Notes: generated by a model from the sequence alone, not told the origin. 8,519 nucleotides of DNA from an uncultured Cloacibacillus sp. (GCA_934511335.1 CAKSWL010000081.1:1-8519), one strand, 5' to 3'; positions 1 to 6,499 are shown, counted from the stretch's first letter. Program-made: numbers and translations.

Positions 1-742
1 CCCCCCGCTTGTCGAGTACAGGGTAATGCACCTCCATTACGTAGGCGCCTCCCGAGAGCCAGGGAATCATCCCCGCCCTCGCCGCGAGGTCTGGCCGCCG
101 GTCAAGCGTCCGTTCCACGGAGCGGCGGCGGCGCCACCGGTCGATGGCCTTCGCGTCGCCGTTCATGAGCACCTCGGGGACACGCTCCCCCTGCCATTCG
201 GCGGGGCGCGTGTAGTGCGGAGTGTCAAGCATCCCGCTGTAGAAGGAGTCCTCCGTGACCGAGGAATTTTTTCCGACTACTCCCGGGATGAGACGCGAGA
301 CCGCGTCGACGATCGCCATCGCGGGCATTTCACCGCCGGTGAGCACAAAGTCGCCGAGCGATATTTCCATGTCCACGTACTTTTGGGTGAAGCGTTCGTC
401 CACCCCTTCATAGTGGCCACAGATTATCGCCAGGTGTTCCCGGCGCGAAAGGTCTTCCACAAGCTCCTGGTAAAGGTGCGTCCCCTGCGGGCTCGGGTAG
501 ACGACGTACGGCTTTGCCGCCGAAACGGAGGCGAGCGCCTTTGAGAGCGGCTCCGCCATCAGCATCATGCCGCCGCTTCCGTAACAGTAGTCGTCTATCT
601 GCCGGTAATCGCCTTCCGCAAAGTCTCTGATGTCGATCACACAGACCTCCAGCCTGCCCGCCGCGATGCCGCGTCCGAGGACGCTGGCGGCCAGGTAGCT
701 GCGCATGAGCTCTGGAAAGGCGGTGATGATCGATATCTTCAT
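1..742 (-). CDS. trmD: tRNA (guanine37-N1)-methyltransferase TrmD, 3' end cut by window edge; fused to a second RNA methyltransferase domain
   Basis: This is the SAM-dependent enzyme that makes m1G37 in tRNAs reading CNN codons, which prevents +1 frameshifting. 247 codons are visible with no stop before the edge. The start MKISIITAFPEL is typical of the family. Trefoil-knot SPOUT motifs follow in order: YGSGGMMLM at about 54-62, GHYEGVDER at 109-117, and SLGDFVLTGGEMPAMAIVDA at 128-147. The catalytic pair corresponding to Arg154 and Asp169 of the E. coli/Haemophilus enzymes is present as R150 and D165 (TEDSF) with identical spacing. The C-terminal domain is present through RRRRSVERTLDRRPDL (about 204-219). 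Ordinary TrmD ends near residue 240-255, but here the frame continues into YVMEVHYPVLDKRG, which resembles the start of the TM1570-like family (Pfam Methyltrn_RNA_4). The ATG lies one base after the rimM stop (TGAGATG), so translation is probably coupled. Confidence 0.95.
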   Translation of the reverse strand, partial: MKISIITAFPELMRSYLAASVLGRGIAAGRLEVCVIDIRDFAEGDYRQIDDYCYGSGGMMLMAEPLSKALASVSAAKPYVVYPSPQGTHLYQELVEDLSRREHLAIICGHYEGVDERFTQKYVDMEISLGDFVLTGGEMPAMAIVDAVSRLIPGVVGKNSSVTEDSFYSGMLDTPHYTRPAEWQGERVPEVLMNGDAKAIDRWRRRRSVERTLDRRPDLAARAGMIPWLSGGAYVMEVHYPVLDKRG

Positions 743-743
743 C

Positions 744-1289
744 TCAGTCCCACAGACCCTCCGGAATATTTACTGTCATGGTGCCTTTCGCCGTATCAAC
801 GTTTTTTATCACATCGGCAACGGCCGGTATCGCTTTGGAAGCGCCGCTTGAGGTCCTCACGACATAGACGTCGTTGCTGCCCGTGTACATAACCTCCGTT
901 ATCTCCCCGAGCTTATCCCCAGTGGCGGCGTCGAATACCGCGAGGCCGATGATGTCGTCCAGCCAGTATTCGTCCTCCTCAAGCTCTACCCGTTCGTCCT
1001 TTGCCACCGTGATGACGGCTCCTCTCAGGGCTTCCGCCGCATCGCGGCCCTCTACTCCCAAGAGGCGAAGAAAGAAGGTGTTTTTTCCCTCGTATGGTTC
1101 GATCCTGCTCACCCTGTAGGCGCGCATGGGCTTTCCCGGCAGTGTCACGTCGAGCTTTTTCATGCCCAGAAACCGTTCGGGGAAGTCCGTCAGGGGCAGC
1201 AGCAGCATGTCGCCGCGCACACCGTGGGCTCCCACGATCTTACCGATTTCGTATCTCCCCTCCGAGGCTCCCTCAGTCTTCTTTGACAT
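744..1289 (-). CDS. rimM: 16S rRNA processing protein RimM
   Basis: RimM is a 30S maturation factor that binds ribosomal protein S19 and helps assemble the 30S head. The 181-residue product has the family's two-part layout. The N-terminal beta-barrel (about 13-95) opens with IGKIVGAHGVRGDM. The C-terminal PRC-barrel (about 104-181) carries DEYWLDDIIGLAVFD, GEITEVMYTGSNDVYVV and the terminal IPEGLWD. Two in-frame ATGs exist, at 1295 and 1289. I chose 1289 because the ribosome binding site AAGGTGG sits 6 nt before it, whereas that site abuts the 1295 ATG directly. Either start overlaps the 3' end of khpA, whose stop is at 1273-1275, and the stop is one base from the trmD start. Translational coupling inside the operon is therefore likely. 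The neighbours khpA, rpsP and trmD are classic partners. Confidence 0.95.
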   Translation of the reverse strand: MSKKTEGASEGRYEIGKIVGAHGVRGDMLLLPLTDFPERFLGMKKLDVTLPGKPMRAYRVSRIEPYEGKNTFFLRLLGVEGRDAAEALRGAVITVAKDERVELEEDEYWLDDIIGLAVFDAATGDKLGEITEVMYTGSNDVYVVRTSSGASKAIPAVADVIKNVDTAKGTMTVNIPEGLWD

Positions 1290-1518
1290 CAACATCCACC
1301 TTTTCGCCGGATTTTATCGAGGCGGCCTTCGCGACGTGGCGGATGGCGTTGATCGTAGAACCTTTCTTGCCGATTACGCGGCCGACGTCATCCGCGGCCA
1401 CCCTTATCGTGATGAGGATGGCGCCGCCCTCGGAGCGTTCCTCCGTGACGGAGACCTCTTCAGGCTTGGTGACGAGACGGCGTACGATCAGGCCAACGAG
1501 GTCGACATAGTTTGCCAT
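1273..1518 (-). CDS. khpA: KH-domain RNA-binding protein KhpA (YlqC)
   Basis: This is a small single-domain KH protein of 81 residues, the usual family length. It contains the RNA-gripping GxxG loop as VIGKKGSTINAIR, with G50-KK-G53, flanked by beta strands (AILITIRVAADD before, EKVDVDVKED after). KhpA proteins bind RNA, often as a heterodimer with KhpB (Jag/EloR), and affect cell division and envelope growth in Gram-positive bacteria; that role is family knowledge and is not shown here. The gene lies 13 nt after rpsP and overlaps rimM by 17-23 nt depending on the rimM start, in the conserved rpsP-khpA-rimM-trmD block. Upstream, AGGTGG and AGGA offer ribosome binding sites for the ATG at 1518. 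Confidence 0.93.
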   Translation of the reverse strand: MANYVDLVGLIVRRLVTKPEEVSVTEERSEGGAILITIRVAADDVGRVIGKKGSTINAIRHVAKAASIKSGEKVDVDVKED

Positions 1519-1531
1519 TTCCTGCGTCCAC

Positions 1532-1792
1532 CTATTCCGCCGCGGGAGCGTCGATGATTCCCGCTTTTTTAAGCAGCACCTTCGCCGTGTCCGACGGAGA
1601 AGCTCCGTTGGACAGCCAGTGAGCCGCGCGTTCCGCGTCTATTTTGATCTCCGCGGGCTCCACGAGCGGATTGTATGTGCCCAGTATCTCAATGAAGCGT
1701 CCGTCCCTCGGTGAATGAGAGTCGGCCACTACCAGACGATAAAAGGGAGCCTTCTTTTTCCCGTGACGGGAAAGACGAATACGAACTGACAT
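1532..1792 (-). CDS. rpsP: 30S ribosomal protein S16
   Basis: S16 is a small-subunit protein needed for early assembly of the 30S body. The 86-residue product starts [20 protein letters not shown] and continues with [22 protein letters not shown], which is diagnostic. The C-terminal half has [24 protein letters not shown], also typical. A longer frame could begin with GTG at 1804, but that GTG lies inside the AGGAGG ribosome binding site (1804-1809). The ATG at 1792, 11 nt after that site, gives the conserved N-terminus and is preferred. The 126-nt gap to ffh upstream is the longest in the operon and holds a stem-loop, so rpsP may have some control of its own. Confidence 0.97.
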   Translation of the reverse strand: MSVRIRLSRHGKKKAPFYRLVVADSHSPRDGRFIEILGTYNPLVEPAEIKIDAERAAHWLSNGASPSDTAKVLLKKAGIIDAPAAE

Positions 1793-1833
1793 TTGCGCTA
1801 ACACCTCCTGTGTTTTTCTCTTGACACTACCCC

Positions 1834-1860
1834 GCAGGCCCGATGCGTTAAAAAGCCTGC
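1834..1860 (-). other. Stem-loop in the ffh-rpsP leader
   Basis: GCAGGC at 1860-1855 can pair with GCCTGC at 1839-1834, extendable by two G-U pairs, with a loop of about 11-15 nt. It lies in the 126-nt gap between ffh and rpsP, about 25 nt before the rpsP ribosome binding site. No U-run follows it, so it is not a normal intrinsic terminator. It could be an RNA processing site or a regulatory structure for rpsP, or it could be chance. I found no convincing internal promoter: TTGACT (1903-1898) and TATAAA (1873-1868) are 24 nt apart. Confidence 0.3.
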
Positions 1861-1918
1861 CGAGGGTTTTATATTGAAAACGGGGATTCTATCTCCGAGT
1901 CAATCGTTGTATGGCGCC

Positions 1919-3292
1919 TCAGCGGAAAAAGCCGCGCTTGCCGCCCCTCATCATGCCGCCCATTCCCGGAGGCATTTTGAAGCCGCCCTTGCCTCCCGAC
2001 ATTTTGCCGAAGGTCTTCATCATGGCCTTCATCTGCTCGTACTGCGCGAGCACCTGGTTCACCATCTGCACCGAGGTGCCGGAACCCTGCGCTATCCGTT
2101 TGCGGCGGCTTCCCTTGATTATTTCAGGGTTGCGGCGCTCTTTGAGCGTCATCGAGAGGATGACCGCCTCCGTCTGCTTCATGCGCTTTGGGTCGATGTC
2201 GGCGTTTTTCAGAGCCTTGCTCGCTCCCGGTATCGGCAGCATCTCAAGCACCTTTTCCAGCGGTCCGAGCTTTTTTATCTGCTGGAGCTGCATCAGCATG
2301 TCCTCAAGGGTGAAGCGGTTCTTCTTGAGGCTCTCCGTCATCCGCTCTATATCGGACTCCGAGGTGGCGGACTGTACTTTTTCCAGCAGCCCCTCCATAT
2401 CTCCCATGCCGATGATGCGCTGCGCCATGCGGCGCGCGTCGAATACTTCGAGGTCTTCCGTCTTTTCACCGCAGCCGGCGAGCTTTATCGGCACCCCCGT
2501 GCTGGCGCGCACCGCCAGCGAGGGGCCGCCGCGCGCATCGCCGTCGAGCTTCGTCAATACGACGCCGGTAAGGCCGAGGCGCTCGTGGAAGGTGCCCGCG
2601 ACGTTTACCGCCTCCTGTCCCGTCATAGAATCGACGACGAGCAGGATCTCCGTCGGCACTGCGGCGGCCTTCATGGATTCGAGCTCGTGCATGAGCTCGT
2701 CGTCCATTTGCAGCCGTCCCGCGGTGTCGAGCAGGATCATGTCGCAGAGGTGCGACTCCGCGTAGGCGCGCGACCGGCGCGCGACCGCCACCGGGTCCGT
2801 CTCACCGGGCTCGGGGCCGAAGAATGGGACGTTCGCCCTCTCCGCGAGCACGCGGAGCTGCTCCACGGCCGCCGGACGGCGAAGATCGCAGGCGACGACG
2901 AGGGGCTTGTGCCCTTTCGACATCCGGCGCGCAATTTTCACGGTAGTGGTGGTCTTGCCGGAGCCTTGAAGGCCGACCATCATGTAGACCGTCGGCGGCT
3001 TAGGCGAGATGACGAGAGGCGCGGGGGCCTCTCCCATGATTTTTATCAGTTCTTCGTAGACGATCGTGAATATCAGCTGCGAGGGGGTGATCGACTCCAG
3101 GACGCTCTGCCCCGTGGCGCGCGTCCGGATCGCTTCGACGACGTCTTTGACGACTTTGTAGTTGACGTCGGCTTCAAGCAGGGCGCGGCGCACTTCGCGC
3201 AGCGCGAGGTTTATATCTTCTTCCGAAAGTTTTCCCTTGCCGCGCAGTCCCGCGAATATATTTTCAAAACGTTCTTTCAGTGAATCAAACAT
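1919..3292 (-). CDS. ffh: Signal recognition particle GTPase Ffh (SRP54)
   Basis: Ffh is the protein half of the bacterial SRP. With 4.5S/scRNA it binds signal sequences on nascent chains and docks with FtsY for insertion through SecYEG. The 457-residue length is normal. Domains: helical N domain (about 1-95), GTPase G domain (about 96-300) and methionine-rich M domain (about 305-457). G motifs seen are the P-loop GLQGSGKTTTT (107-117), DTAGR (189-193) and TKLDGDARGG (247-256). The M domain contains the SRP-RNA binding segment GSRRKRIAQGSGTSVQMVNQ and ends in a Gly/Met/Lys-rich tail. A small departure is Pro257 after DARGG, where Ala is usual. The ribosome binding site AGGTGG overlaps the ylxM stop codon, and 8 nt separate the two genes, which implies coupled translation. 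Confidence 0.98.
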   Translation of the reverse strand: MFDSLKERFENIFAGLRGKGKLSEEDINLALREVRRALLEADVNYKVVKDVVEAIRTRATGQSVLESITPSQLIFTIVYEELIKIMGEAPAPLVISPKPPTVYMMVGLQGSGKTTTTVKIARRMSKGHKPLVVACDLRRPAAVEQLRVLAERANVPFFGPEPGETDPVAVARRSRAYAESHLCDMILLDTAGRLQMDDELMHELESMKAAAVPTEILLVVDSMTGQEAVNVAGTFHERLGLTGVVLTKLDGDARGGPSLAVRASTGVPIKLAGCGEKTEDLEVFDARRMAQRIIGMGDMEGLLEKVQSATSESDIERMTESLKKNRFTLEDMLMQLQQIKKLGPLEKVLEMLPIPGASKALKNADIDPKRMKQTEAVILSMTLKERRNPEIIKGSRRKRIAQGSGTSVQMVNQVLAQYEQMKAMMKTFGKMSGGKGGFKMPPGMGGMMRGGKRGFFR

Positions 3293-3300
3293 GGCGCCAC

Positions 3301-3636
3301 CTACGCTTCAAGGATTTTTTTAAATGCCGCATAAAAATCTTCCGGCAGACGCTCGCGGTTGTCATCAAGCATCTGCTCCATGATCTCCGTCTTGTGCCGC
3401 CGCGCGACGAGGCCGAAGGATTTTTCATAACCCTCCATGTGTTCCCGCGCGCGCGTGATGAGGTCGTGCACTCCTTGGCGCGAAACGCCGAGCGTCTCCG
3501 CCGCCTCCGAAAGCGAGAGGTCCTGCATGAGAATCATCTCGCAGGCCATCCGCTGCTTTTCCGTAAGCTGCGCGGCGTAATTGTCGAGCAGAAGCCCATC
3601 CCTGATGCGCTGGTCCAAAGAATCTTTTTCCGCCAC
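3301..3636 (-). CDS. ylxM: YlxM-family helix-turn-helix protein, SRP operon accessory
   Basis: This is a small sigma-factor-region-4-like HTH protein, usually encoded just before ffh in Gram-positive bacteria. It has been linked to SRP function or regulation, but its exact role is uncertain. Visible features are QLTEKQRMACEM (23-34) and the HTH segment LSLSEAAETLGVSRQGVHDL (40-59), followed by a long helical C-terminus. The start chosen is GTG at 3636 (111 residues): GGGGAG at 3645-3650 lies 8 nt upstream. An ATG at 3654 would give 6 more residues, but it has no ribosome binding site and lies only about 5 nt from the predicted transcription start. This is the first gene of the operon. Confidence 0.9.
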   Translation of the reverse strand: MAEKDSLDQRIRDGLLLDNYAAQLTEKQRMACEMILMQDLSLSEAAETLGVSRQGVHDLITRAREHMEGYEKSFGLVARRHKTEIMEQMLDDNRERLPEDFYAAFKKILEA

Positions 3637-3665
3637 GGCAATCACTCCCCTCATTCAACCAGAGG

Positions 3666-3694
3666 ATTATACAGAAAGCCCGCAAGCCTGTCAA
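3666..3694 (-). promoter_or_regulatory. Perfect-consensus sigma-70 promoter of the ylxM-ffh-rpsP-khpA-rimM-trmD operon
   Basis: On the minus strand, TTGACA (3694-3689) and TATAAT (3671-3666) are separated by exactly 17 nt. Both hexamers and the spacing match the consensus perfectly. The expected transcription start is near 3659, about 22 nt before the ylxM GTG, with the ribosome binding site between. This is the only strong promoter I see for the operon, consistent with high housekeeping expression. The sequence immediately upstream borders the transposase remnant. Confidence 0.9.
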
Positions 3695-3766
3695 GGATAA
3701 TTACTTTACACAAAGTATTTGTTCTGTGATAAAGTCACCCCTTATGCGTTCTGAGACAATGCCGCT

Positions 3767-4055
3767 ATGGGAGAGATCCTAATTGGCATTACAGACGACG
3801 AAACAAAGCGGATCTATTTCCCGCGGAAGGACGCAAAAAATATCATCGACCAATATGTTGGAGCGTCTGAACAGGGAGATAGAGCGTAGAACCAGAGCCG
3901 CAGGGGTATCCCTTAGCGAAGAGCCATAGACGAGGCTCTCATGACGCGCATGATAGAGTACTCGAAAGACTGGTCCGTAAATCAATGCGGATATTTTAGT
4001 CTGGATGCGATGCAGTTGATAATAGACAAAAACGCCGCTTCGCTTAATGGCATAT
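3767..4055 (+). pseudogene. Decayed IS256-family transposase, C-terminal remnant with at least two frameshifts
   Basis: Three overlapping + strand frames read together resemble the C-terminus of IS256-family (Mutator-like) transposases. The first frame (3767 to about 3838) ends in IYFPRKDAK. The second (about 3838-3922) reads ISSTNMLERLNREIERRTRA, close to the family's TTNMLERLNREIRRRTR block. The third (about 3923 on) reads AIDEALMTRMIEYSKDW, which lines up without gaps against my recollection of the family's ALLMEISEEW end. The first shift falls at the A6 run 3835-3840, the second near 3915-3925. The N-terminus and the DDE-bearing core are missing. The third frame stays open to 4183, but nothing recognisable follows about 4030. 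The region is less GC-rich than its neighbours. The match rests on memory of the family consensus, not on a search. Confidence 0.72.
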
Positions 4056-4202
4056 GTCGTTGTACCGATCTCGATGATTTTTGCAAACTGATATTGACAC
4101 AAACTCGGGCGCGGGCCACGCGGCGGCGCCTATTAATAATTTGGAAGAAAAGGGCTGTTTATGGGGCCGCCTTTTATTCATGACGGGGGTCAGCACATAA
4201 CG

Positions 4203-4245
4203 AAAAGGCCGGGTGGAGAACATCCGTCTCCATCCGGCCGCAGTT
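4203..4245 (-). terminator. Intrinsic terminator of the DctP gene, possibly bidirectional
   Basis: Inverted repeat 4207-4219 / 4227-4239: 13 positions with one mismatched or wobble pair, arms GGCCGGATGGAGA and TCTCCACCCGGCC on the minus strand, 7-nt loop. TTTT follows on the minus strand (4206-4203). On the + strand the same hairpin is followed by GCAGTTTTT, so it may also stop transcription coming from the transposase remnant. It lies about 33 nt after the dctP stop codon. Confidence 0.85.
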
Positions 4246-4272
4246 TTTAGATTAAGCTTTGAGCGTTACAGC

Positions 4273-5274
4273 TTATTTGCCGAGGTTCTTCTTGAACTCC
4301 GCCATCAGCTCGGGGGTCATGCCGCGCTGGCCAAGCTTGTCCCATGACGATACACAGGCGGCCTTGATCGGCTTGAGCTCCGCTTCGGTGTAGGTGAAGA
4401 CCTTGATGCCCTTTTTCTTCATAAGGTCCATGTACTTGACGTCTTCTGCCTTCGCGGTGTCGATGGACTTAAGCGTGAACTTCTTAGCCTCTTCCTGGAA
4501 GATCTTCTGATCTTCGGGGGAGAGCTTTTTCCATGACTTCTCGCTGATCATGAAGGGAAGGTATTCCATCGAGTAGTTCGTCGCATACCAATACTTGATT
4601 ACGTCGCCGAGGCCCGTGTAAACGGCGGCTGTCGCCATCGCGTTGACGGAGTCGCAGACGCCGGTCTGGAGCGACTGGTAGACGTCGGCCCAGGGAATGG
4701 TGATCGTGCGGAAGCCCATCGCCTGCGCGCCGAGCATATAGGTGTCCATGTTGGGAACGCGGGTGAGAACGCCCTTGTCGACCTTCGGGTCGAGGGGATC
4801 TTTAAGGGGCTTCGTCGAACCGACGCCGATCATGCCTTCGACATAGGAGCCGAGGACGCGGACGCCGAGGGGCTTGCCGAGTTCGCTGAGTTTATTGGGG
4901 AGCCAAGCGCCGGGAGCGAAAACTTTTTTCGCCTCATCGTAGCCGCTGACATAGCCGTTGATGTAAACGAGCTCGAAGCGGGGGTCGAATGAGCTGGCAA
5001 ACGACGTTACCGACATGTCTACCGTTCCGCGGATGAGTTCCTCCATAATTAGGGTGTAGTCGCCGAGCTGGCTGGCGGGGAAGACGTTGATCTTGACGCG
5101 TCCGTCGGTCCTTTGTTCGATGCTCTGCGCGAAGTCCTTCATCATCTTCGTGCACTGGTGCTCTACCGGCTGCTGCCCCGCGAAGCGGAAAACGATCTGT
5201 TCCGCGGCCACAGCGGCGGTCGCCATTAAGGCGGATACAAGGACTGCTGTCATGAGTACTGCAAATTTCTTCAT
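4273..5274 (-). CDS. TRAP transporter solute-binding protein, DctP family
   Basis: This is a periplasmic binding protein that delivers a small carboxylate-type ligand to a TRAP membrane permease, driven by a sodium or proton gradient. The product is 333 residues, the normal size. Residues 1-24 form a Sec signal peptide (MKKFAVLMTAVLVSALMATA, then AVAA before EQ). The mature protein has the fold's usual segments, including FPASQLGDYTLIMEELIRGTVDM (about 65-87, part shown). TRVPNMDTYMLGAQAMGFRT (171-190) holds the likely ligand-carboxylate Arg172, followed by IPWADVYQSLQTGVCDSVN (193-211). The start is the ATG at 5274, 8 nt after AGGGAGAGG; a TTG at 5295 lies upstream and has no support. The gene stands alone with its own promoter and terminator and has no adjacent DctQ/DctM genes. 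The ligand cannot be deduced from the sequence. Confidence 0.95.
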   Translation of the reverse strand: MKKFAVLMTAVLVSALMATAAVAAEQIVFRFAGQQPVEHQCTKMMKDFAQSIEQRTDGRVKINVFPASQLGDYTLIMEELIRGTVDMSVTSFASSFDPRFELVYINGYVSGYDEAKKVFAPGAWLPNKLSELGKPLGVRVLGSYVEGMIGVGSTKPLKDPLDPKVDKGVLTRVPNMDTYMLGAQAMGFRTITIPWADVYQSLQTGVCDSVNAMATAAVYTGLGDVIKYWYATNYSMEYLPFMISEKSWKKLSPEDQKIFQEEAKKFTLKSIDTAKAEDVKYMDLMKKKGIKVFTYTEAELKPIKAACVSSWDKLGQRGMTPELMAEFKKNLGK

Positions 5275-5397
5275 TACTGGTACCTCTCCCTTCAATTTAT
5301 GCTTTTATTTAGACGGCCCAAACGAGCCGAAAAAGCCGAAGCGACGCTCCCACCTATACATCTCTATGTAAAATTGCTTAGTCGTTTTATTGAATAC

Positions 5398-5426
5398 AAG
5401 ATATATCAGAAGAACGAACATGTCAA
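5398..5426 (-). promoter_or_regulatory. Probable sigma-70 promoter of the DctP gene
   Basis: On the minus strand, TTGACA (5426-5421) is followed after exactly 17 nt by TATCTT (5403-5398). An A/T-rich tract just upstream (5431-5460) could act as an UP element. Predicted start near 5391, which leaves a leader of about 115 nt before the ATG at 5274. The leader holds a small dyad, TACAT-N4-ATGTA at 5357-5370, of unknown meaning. Confidence 0.75.
5400..5411 (+). repeat. 12-bp direct repeat GATATATCAGAA, copy 1 (copy 2 at 5739-5750)
   Basis: GATATATCAGAA occurs at 5400-5411 and again, identical, at 5739-5750, on either side of the GC-rich island. Copy 1 overlaps the -10 side of the dctP promoter. 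The first eight bases are a palindrome. Both copies lie in A/T-rich DNA, which raises the chance of coincidence. It could be a binding site pair or the flanks of an insertion. Confidence 0.5.
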
Positions 5427-5498
5427 CGATAGAATATTTTTTTATTAAAATAAACGATATTATATCAATCAGATATTTTTAATTTTTTATTAATTTAT

Positions 5499-5558
5499 AA
5501 AAACCGCCCTTGACGTCAGCCGCAAACCGCAGGAGTACGCCCTCCTCGCCAAGGGCGG
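5499..5558 (-). terminator. Branched hairpin with U-run: terminator or 3' end of an unknown small RNA
   Basis: On the minus strand CCGCCCTTG (5558-5550) pairs perfectly with CAAGGGCGG (5512-5504) and is followed by TTTTTAT (5503 downward). The 37-nt enclosed region itself contains AGGAG/CTCCT (5546-5542 with 5535-5531) and a TGACGTCA palindrome (5511-5518). The enclosed region is longer than in a simple terminator, which suggests a structured RNA ending here. It could also be the last terminator for cysE transcripts. Confidence 0.6.
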
Positions 5559-5620
5559 AGTAATCGCAAAAATTATCGGCCGCACAAAGATTTATTATCC
5601 CAACAGACAACTTTGCACTG

Positions 5621-5673
5621 AAAATGGCCGCCGCGGACGATAAAAAAACTTTACCGCGCAGGCGGGCCATTTT
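5621..5673. terminator. Strong bidirectional-type hairpin
   Basis: AAAATGGCC (5621-5629) pairs with GGCCATTTT (5665-5673). The stem continues inward as GCC and GCGG pairing with GGC and CCGC, with bulges of 1 and 3 nt, around a 17-nt loop. The A-run and T-run at the stem base give a U-tract on either strand. It lies 110 nt after the cysE stop and is the first good candidate for ending cysE transcription. The only other reading of this stretch is a 63-codon minus-strand frame (5479-5670) that starts within the hairpin and lacks a ribosome binding site. Confidence 0.55.
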
Positions 5674-5782
5674 AATTTTAGTCGAACCTCATATAGAGTT
5701 CAGAAATATCACGTTATTATAATATTCGTGTTTATTTTGATATATCAGAACGATTATCATTATTTTCAACGGCACGGCGTTT

Positions 5783-6499
5783 TTACTTATGCGACACCTC
5801 GATCTCAAGTTCGCGTGAAATTTTCCCCTCCTCTTCGAGCTCGTCGCCGCGGCACTGCCTAAACTCACGCTGCAGATAGTACAGCTCCTCCTCAAGGCGG
5901 ATGATGCGCGCCAGCAGCTCCTCGGGCGCAAGGGCCGCCGACGCGCTGCTCACGGGCTTGCCGTCCACCTTCACGATCCGCGCCCTCATCCCGGTGACGG
6001 TGGCGTTTTCCGGAACGTTTTTCAACACGGCGCTGTTCGCGCCGATACGCGAGTTGGCGCCGACGGTGATCGGGCCCAATATCTTCGCGCCGCTGCCGAC
6101 AAAGACGTTGTCCCCGAGGGTCGGGTGACGTTTGTGGCTCTTCTCATTTCCCGTGCCTCCCAGGGTGACGCCCTGGTAGAGTGTGACATTTTTGCCGACG
6201 ACCGCCGTTTCGCCGATGACGACGCCCGCCCCGTGGTCGATAAAGAAGCCTTCCCCGATCTGCGCCGCGGGATGGATCTCGATCCCCGTCCACCAGCGCA
6301 CGAAGAGCGAGATGAAACGCGGCAGCACGGGGATGTGCCAGCGCGTGTGAAGAAAATGAATGCCGCGGTGCGCGGTGATCGCGAGAAAGCCCGGCGTACA
6401 TAAGACGACCTCGAGAAAGCCGCGGAAGCCGTCGGGAATTGCCGGGTCGTTCCGCTTCGCCGCCAGATAGTCGCTTTTGATATATCTCCATATCCCCAT
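5783..6499 (-). CDS. cysE: Serine O-acetyltransferase CysE
   Basis: CysE makes O-acetylserine from serine and acetyl-CoA, the committed step that feeds cysteine synthase (CysK) in the cytosol. The 238-residue product is a short-form enzyme. A helical N-terminus (1-70) leads into a left-handed beta-helix of hexapeptide repeats (about 72-178). Catalytic and binding residues correspond to those of the E. coli enzyme: D88-H89 in [13 protein letters not shown] (E. coli Asp157-His158) and H125 in HKRHP (E. coli His193). The signature [10 protein letters not shown] is at 111-120. The last 55 residues form a Lys/Glu-rich, probably coiled-coil tail. The start is the ATG at 6499, because AGGAGGG at 6512-6506 sits 6 nt before it. 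The frame is open further upstream, but that stretch is the attenuator leader. No CysK gene is in the window. Expression is probably controlled by the leader described separately. Confidence 0.95.
   Translation of the reverse strand: MGIWRYIKSDYLAAKRNDPAIPDGFRGFLEVVLCTPGFLAITAHRGIHFLHTRWHIPVLPRFISLFVRWWTGIEIHPAAQIGEGFFIDHGAGVVIGETAVVGKNVTLYQGVTLGGTGNEKSHKRHPTLGDNVFVGSGAKILGPITVGANSRIGANSAVLKNVPENATVTGMRARIVKVDGKPVSSASAALAPEELLARIIRLEEELYYLQREFRQCRGDELEEEGKISRELEIEVSHK

Noticed and set aside
26..544. 172-codon + strand frame opposite trmD
   Set aside because: Shadow of trmD; the minus strand carries all TrmD motifs.
1811..1840. TCTTGACACTACC before rpsP, reminiscent of an IS256-family end
   Set aside because: Short, single, with no partner end and no transposase sequence here; it overlaps the rpsP leader and is probably chance.
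1874..3283. 469-codon open frame on the + strand opposite ffh
   Set aside because: It mirrors the high-GC ffh gene codon for codon, is rich in His/Arg/Leu with no recognisable domain, and has no ribosome binding site. ffh on the minus strand is certain.
3779..4102. 107-codon minus-strand frame in the gene-poor stretch
   Set aside because: It is antisense to the transposase remnant, has no ribosome binding site and no recognisable motif.
4098..4183. GGCGGC/GCCGCC inverted repeat with a 32-nt loop followed by TTTTATT on the + strand
   Set aside because: It contains a mismatch, has a long loop, and has no intact gene upstream to terminate.
5479..5670. 63-codon minus-strand frame in the cysE-dctP gap
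   Set aside because: Its ATG lies inside a strong hairpin, no ribosome binding site is present, and it overlaps a terminator-like structure. Not called as a gene, only mentioned with the structured island.
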